In this document: in pieces, positions 62,686 through 64,000 of the stretch
Layout of the letters: each line of letters starts with the position of its first letter
How positions within the stretch are numbered: position 1 is the first letter of the stretch
Source of the DNA: Kribbella pratensis
Lineage (GTDB): Bacteria; Actinomycetota; Actinomycetes; Propionibacteriales; Kribbellaceae
Length of the DNA stretch: 64,000 nucleotides
NCBI RefSeq assembly: GCF_004366075.1
Contig: NZ_SODU01000002.1
Coordinates: forward strand, 1,240,758-1,304,757
Direction of reading: 5' to 3'
Program-made: the position numbers and the translations under genes
Notes under the pieces: generated by a model
The model's database searches: none
What the model saw: only the letters and a program-made list of their open reading frames with translations
Told to the model about the DNA's origin: nothing

Positions 62686-63459
62686 GTGCTGACTCTCGCG
62701 GATCACCGGACCGGTCTGTTGCAACGCGGTACGAGCGGACCGCCGGTGGTGCTCCTGCACTCGCTCGGCCTCGACAAACACATGTGGGAACCGATCATCG
62801 ATCAACTCGCGGTCGGGCGCCGGGTGTTCGCTTACGACCTGCGAGGTCACGGCGAGGCAGCCGGATCGCCCCGCCCGTTCACGTTGGGCGACACGGCCGC
62901 GGACCTGATCGGCGTACTCGACGAGCTCGGACTGGAGAGCGCGCATGTCGTCGGGTTGTCGTACGGCGGAGCGATCGCCCAGACCGCGGCGATCGAGTCG
63001 CCCGATCGGTTCGCCTCCCTGTCACTGCTGGCGACGACCGACCGGGCGTTCCCGGAGATCTTCGAGGGGCGCGCGGCCGGCGCCGAGGTGGACGGGATGG
63101 CGGCCCAGGTCGACGAGACGCTGTCCCGGTGGTTCACTCCGGAAGCCCTCGCCGCCGAGACCGCGGGCGTGCGCTACGCGCGGGGTTGTCTGCAGGCGAT
63201 GAAGTCCGAGGACTGGGCAGCGGCGTGGCGTTCGATGAAGGAGCTCGATGCCCAGGGCAAGCTCGGAGACTTCGCCGCGCCGGCGCTGGTAGTCGCCGGC
63301 AGTGCGGACGTGTCCGGGCCGACTGCCGTCCTGCGCCAGGTTGCCGACGGCATTCCCGGCGCTGCGTTCCGCGAGCTACCCGGCGTACCGCATATGCAGA
63401 CGCTGGAGCGTGCCGATCTGATCGCGGGCGTTCTGGACGACTTCCTGCCTAGAGGTTGA
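62686..63459 (+). CDS. Alpha/beta hydrolase, 3-oxoadipate enol-lactonase-like
   Basis: The 257-aa protein has the alpha/beta hydrolase fold with VVLLHSLGLDKHMWEPII (oxyanion region), YDLRGHGEA, the nucleophile Ser in VVGLSYGGAIAQ and the catalytic His in LPGVPHMQTLE. The acid is probably the Asp in VVAGSADVSGP. It is closest in pattern to PcaD-like lactonases, but no beta-ketoadipate genes are nearby, so the substrate is uncertain. The GTG at 62686 follows GGAG. The last 11 bases overlap the convergent gene. Confidence 0.87.
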   Translation: MLTLADHRTGLLQRGTSGPPVVLLHSLGLDKHMWEPIIDQLAVGRRVFAYDLRGHGEAAGSPRPFTLGDTAADLIGVLDELGLESAHVVGLSYGGAIAQTAAIESPDRFASLSLLATTDRAFPEIFEGRAAGAEVDGMAAQVDETLSRWFTPEALAAETAGVRYARGCLQAMKSEDWAAAWRSMKELDAQGKLGDFAAPALVVAGSADVSGPTAVLRQVADGIPGAAFRELPGVPHMQTLERADLIAGVLDDFLPRG

Positions 63460-64000
63460 GTTGCTGCAGGTGATCGAGGACGACGAACTCGGCACCCGTC
63501 TTCTCGACCGACGTGCGGAGCGGGGTCAGGTCGGTCCACGGGATGCCGGGATCGTCGAGAGGCTTGTCGAAGTCGTCCCAGTGCGTGGCGATCACCTTCC
63601 GGACCGGCTTGATCGTCTGCAGCAGGCGGTCGGTGATGCCCGGCTCGCCGCCCGGAGCGGCCAGTACGATGTCGACCTGGAGACCGCGCAGCGCGTTCGG
63701 GTCGAAGTTCGCCGTACTGAGGCTGAGGATGCGCAGGCCGCCGATCGTGATGACGAACGCGAGCGTGCCGCCCTCGACCAGGTCCTCGATCACGCGCGGG
63801 CGCGGTGGGACCTCGTACCGGTAGCCCGGGTACGCGTAGGTGTGCCGCTTGCCGCCGCAGGAGTGCAGCGACGGGAACACCTCGATCGTGAAGCCTTCGA
63901 ACGGCAGGTACTCGCCGCCGCGGACAGGTGACAGCAGGTCGTTCGGCGTCTTCATCGCGCGCAGCATGTTCGCGTGCGTCTCGGTGCAGAGCACGGTGGC
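63449..64000 (-). CDS. Metallo-beta-lactamase-fold hydrolase-like protein, cut by the right edge
   Basis: The C-terminal ~184 residues are visible, and the frame stays open beyond 64000, so the protein continues outside the window. FVITIGGLRILSLSTANFDP, DIVLAAPGGEPGITDRLLQ and KVIATHWDDFDKPLDDP are the late strands and final His (THWDD) of UlaG-like metallo-hydrolases. The first metal motif (HxHxDH) would be in the missing part. An internal GTG at 63994 is not taken as a start. Confidence 0.82.
   Translation of the reverse strand, partial: ATVLCTETHANMLRAMKTPNDLLSPVRGGEYLPFEGFTIEVFPSLHSCGGKRHTYAYPGYRYEVPPRPRVIEDLVEGGTLAFVITIGGLRILSLSTANFDPNALRGLQVDIVLAAPGGEPGITDRLLQTIKPVRKVIATHWDDFDKPLDDPGIPWTDLTPLRTSVEKTGAEFVVLDHLQQLNL

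Noticed and set aside
1..64000. CRISPR arrays, tRNA or rRNA genes, insertion sequences
   Set aside because: No spaced direct repeats, no cloverleaf-like or rRNA sequence and no transposase-like protein were recognised by reading; small RNAs cannot be excluded without covariance searches.

Overview
The window is high-GC, densely coding DNA with strong G/C preference at third codon positions, many GTG starts and four-base ATGA gene overlaps. Gene content (an actinobacterial ESX-type type VII secretion locus, a mycosin protease, DUF574 methyltransferase, GAF-ANTAR, CGNR and MocR regulators, an iron box of the IdeR/DtxR type) points to an actinobacterium. Kribbella or another member of the Nocardioidaceae is a reasonable guess, but no rRNA or species marker is present. 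No tRNA, rRNA, CRISPR array or insertion sequence was recognised.

Region 1 (1-27.8 kb) is a type VII secretion (T7SS) and polymorphic-toxin island. It holds a membrane-anchored Ser/Thr-kinase-like protein that lacks the catalytic Asp, a paralogous pair of small proteins of unknown function, eccD-eccB, and a convergent eccC-esx-PPE-like operon. It continues with two more Esx-type genes, the mycosin mycP, a YbaB-like protein, a small helical protein and one 11.9-kb open frame (3,950 codons). The 5' third of that frame has a T7SS-type N-terminal domain, a Gln/Pro/Thr-rich linker, a restriction-endonuclease-like VEAK motif and an HExxH metallopeptidase motif. A complete 82-aa gene resembling EF-Tu domain II lies out of frame inside it (18854-19102). 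There the codon signature leaves the long frame and returns after the small gene ends. The simplest reading is toxin, then candidate immunity or accessory gene, then a displaced 2,430-aa tail, fused into one frame by a lost stop. A true nested gene is the alternative. A zinc-ribbon protein and a DUF4328 membrane protein follow.

Region 2 (27.8-32.2 kb) is iron-related. A penicillin-acylase domain fused to an AlcB-type siderophore acyltransferase domain is divergent from a siderophore-interacting FAD protein, with an iron-box-like site between them. A GNAT enzyme and a TMEM175-like channel follow. Region 3 (32.3-38.0 kb) is an arabinoside utilisation operon: LacI regulator, lipoprotein, two permeases and a GH51 arabinofuranosidase, with a tandem operator. 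Region 4 (38.1-42.9 kb) holds MarR-MFS, an aldo/keto reductase, a class V aminotransferase and MerR.

Region 5 (42.4-50.2 kb) is a seven-gene telescoped operon for a soluble NAD-dependent molybdenum formate dehydrogenase (fdsG-fdsB-fdsA-fdsD-moeA-fdhD-SRPBCC). Region 6 (50.4-64 kb) is ordinary chromosome: a Ddl-type ligase, CGNR, GNAT, ROK and GAF-ANTAR proteins, an NhaA-DsbA fusion, rhodanese, a DUF574 methyltransferase, a TPR protein, DUF1622, a berberine-bridge-type FAD oxidase, a MocR regulator, GNAT, an alpha/beta hydrolase and a metallo-hydrolase cut by the right edge.
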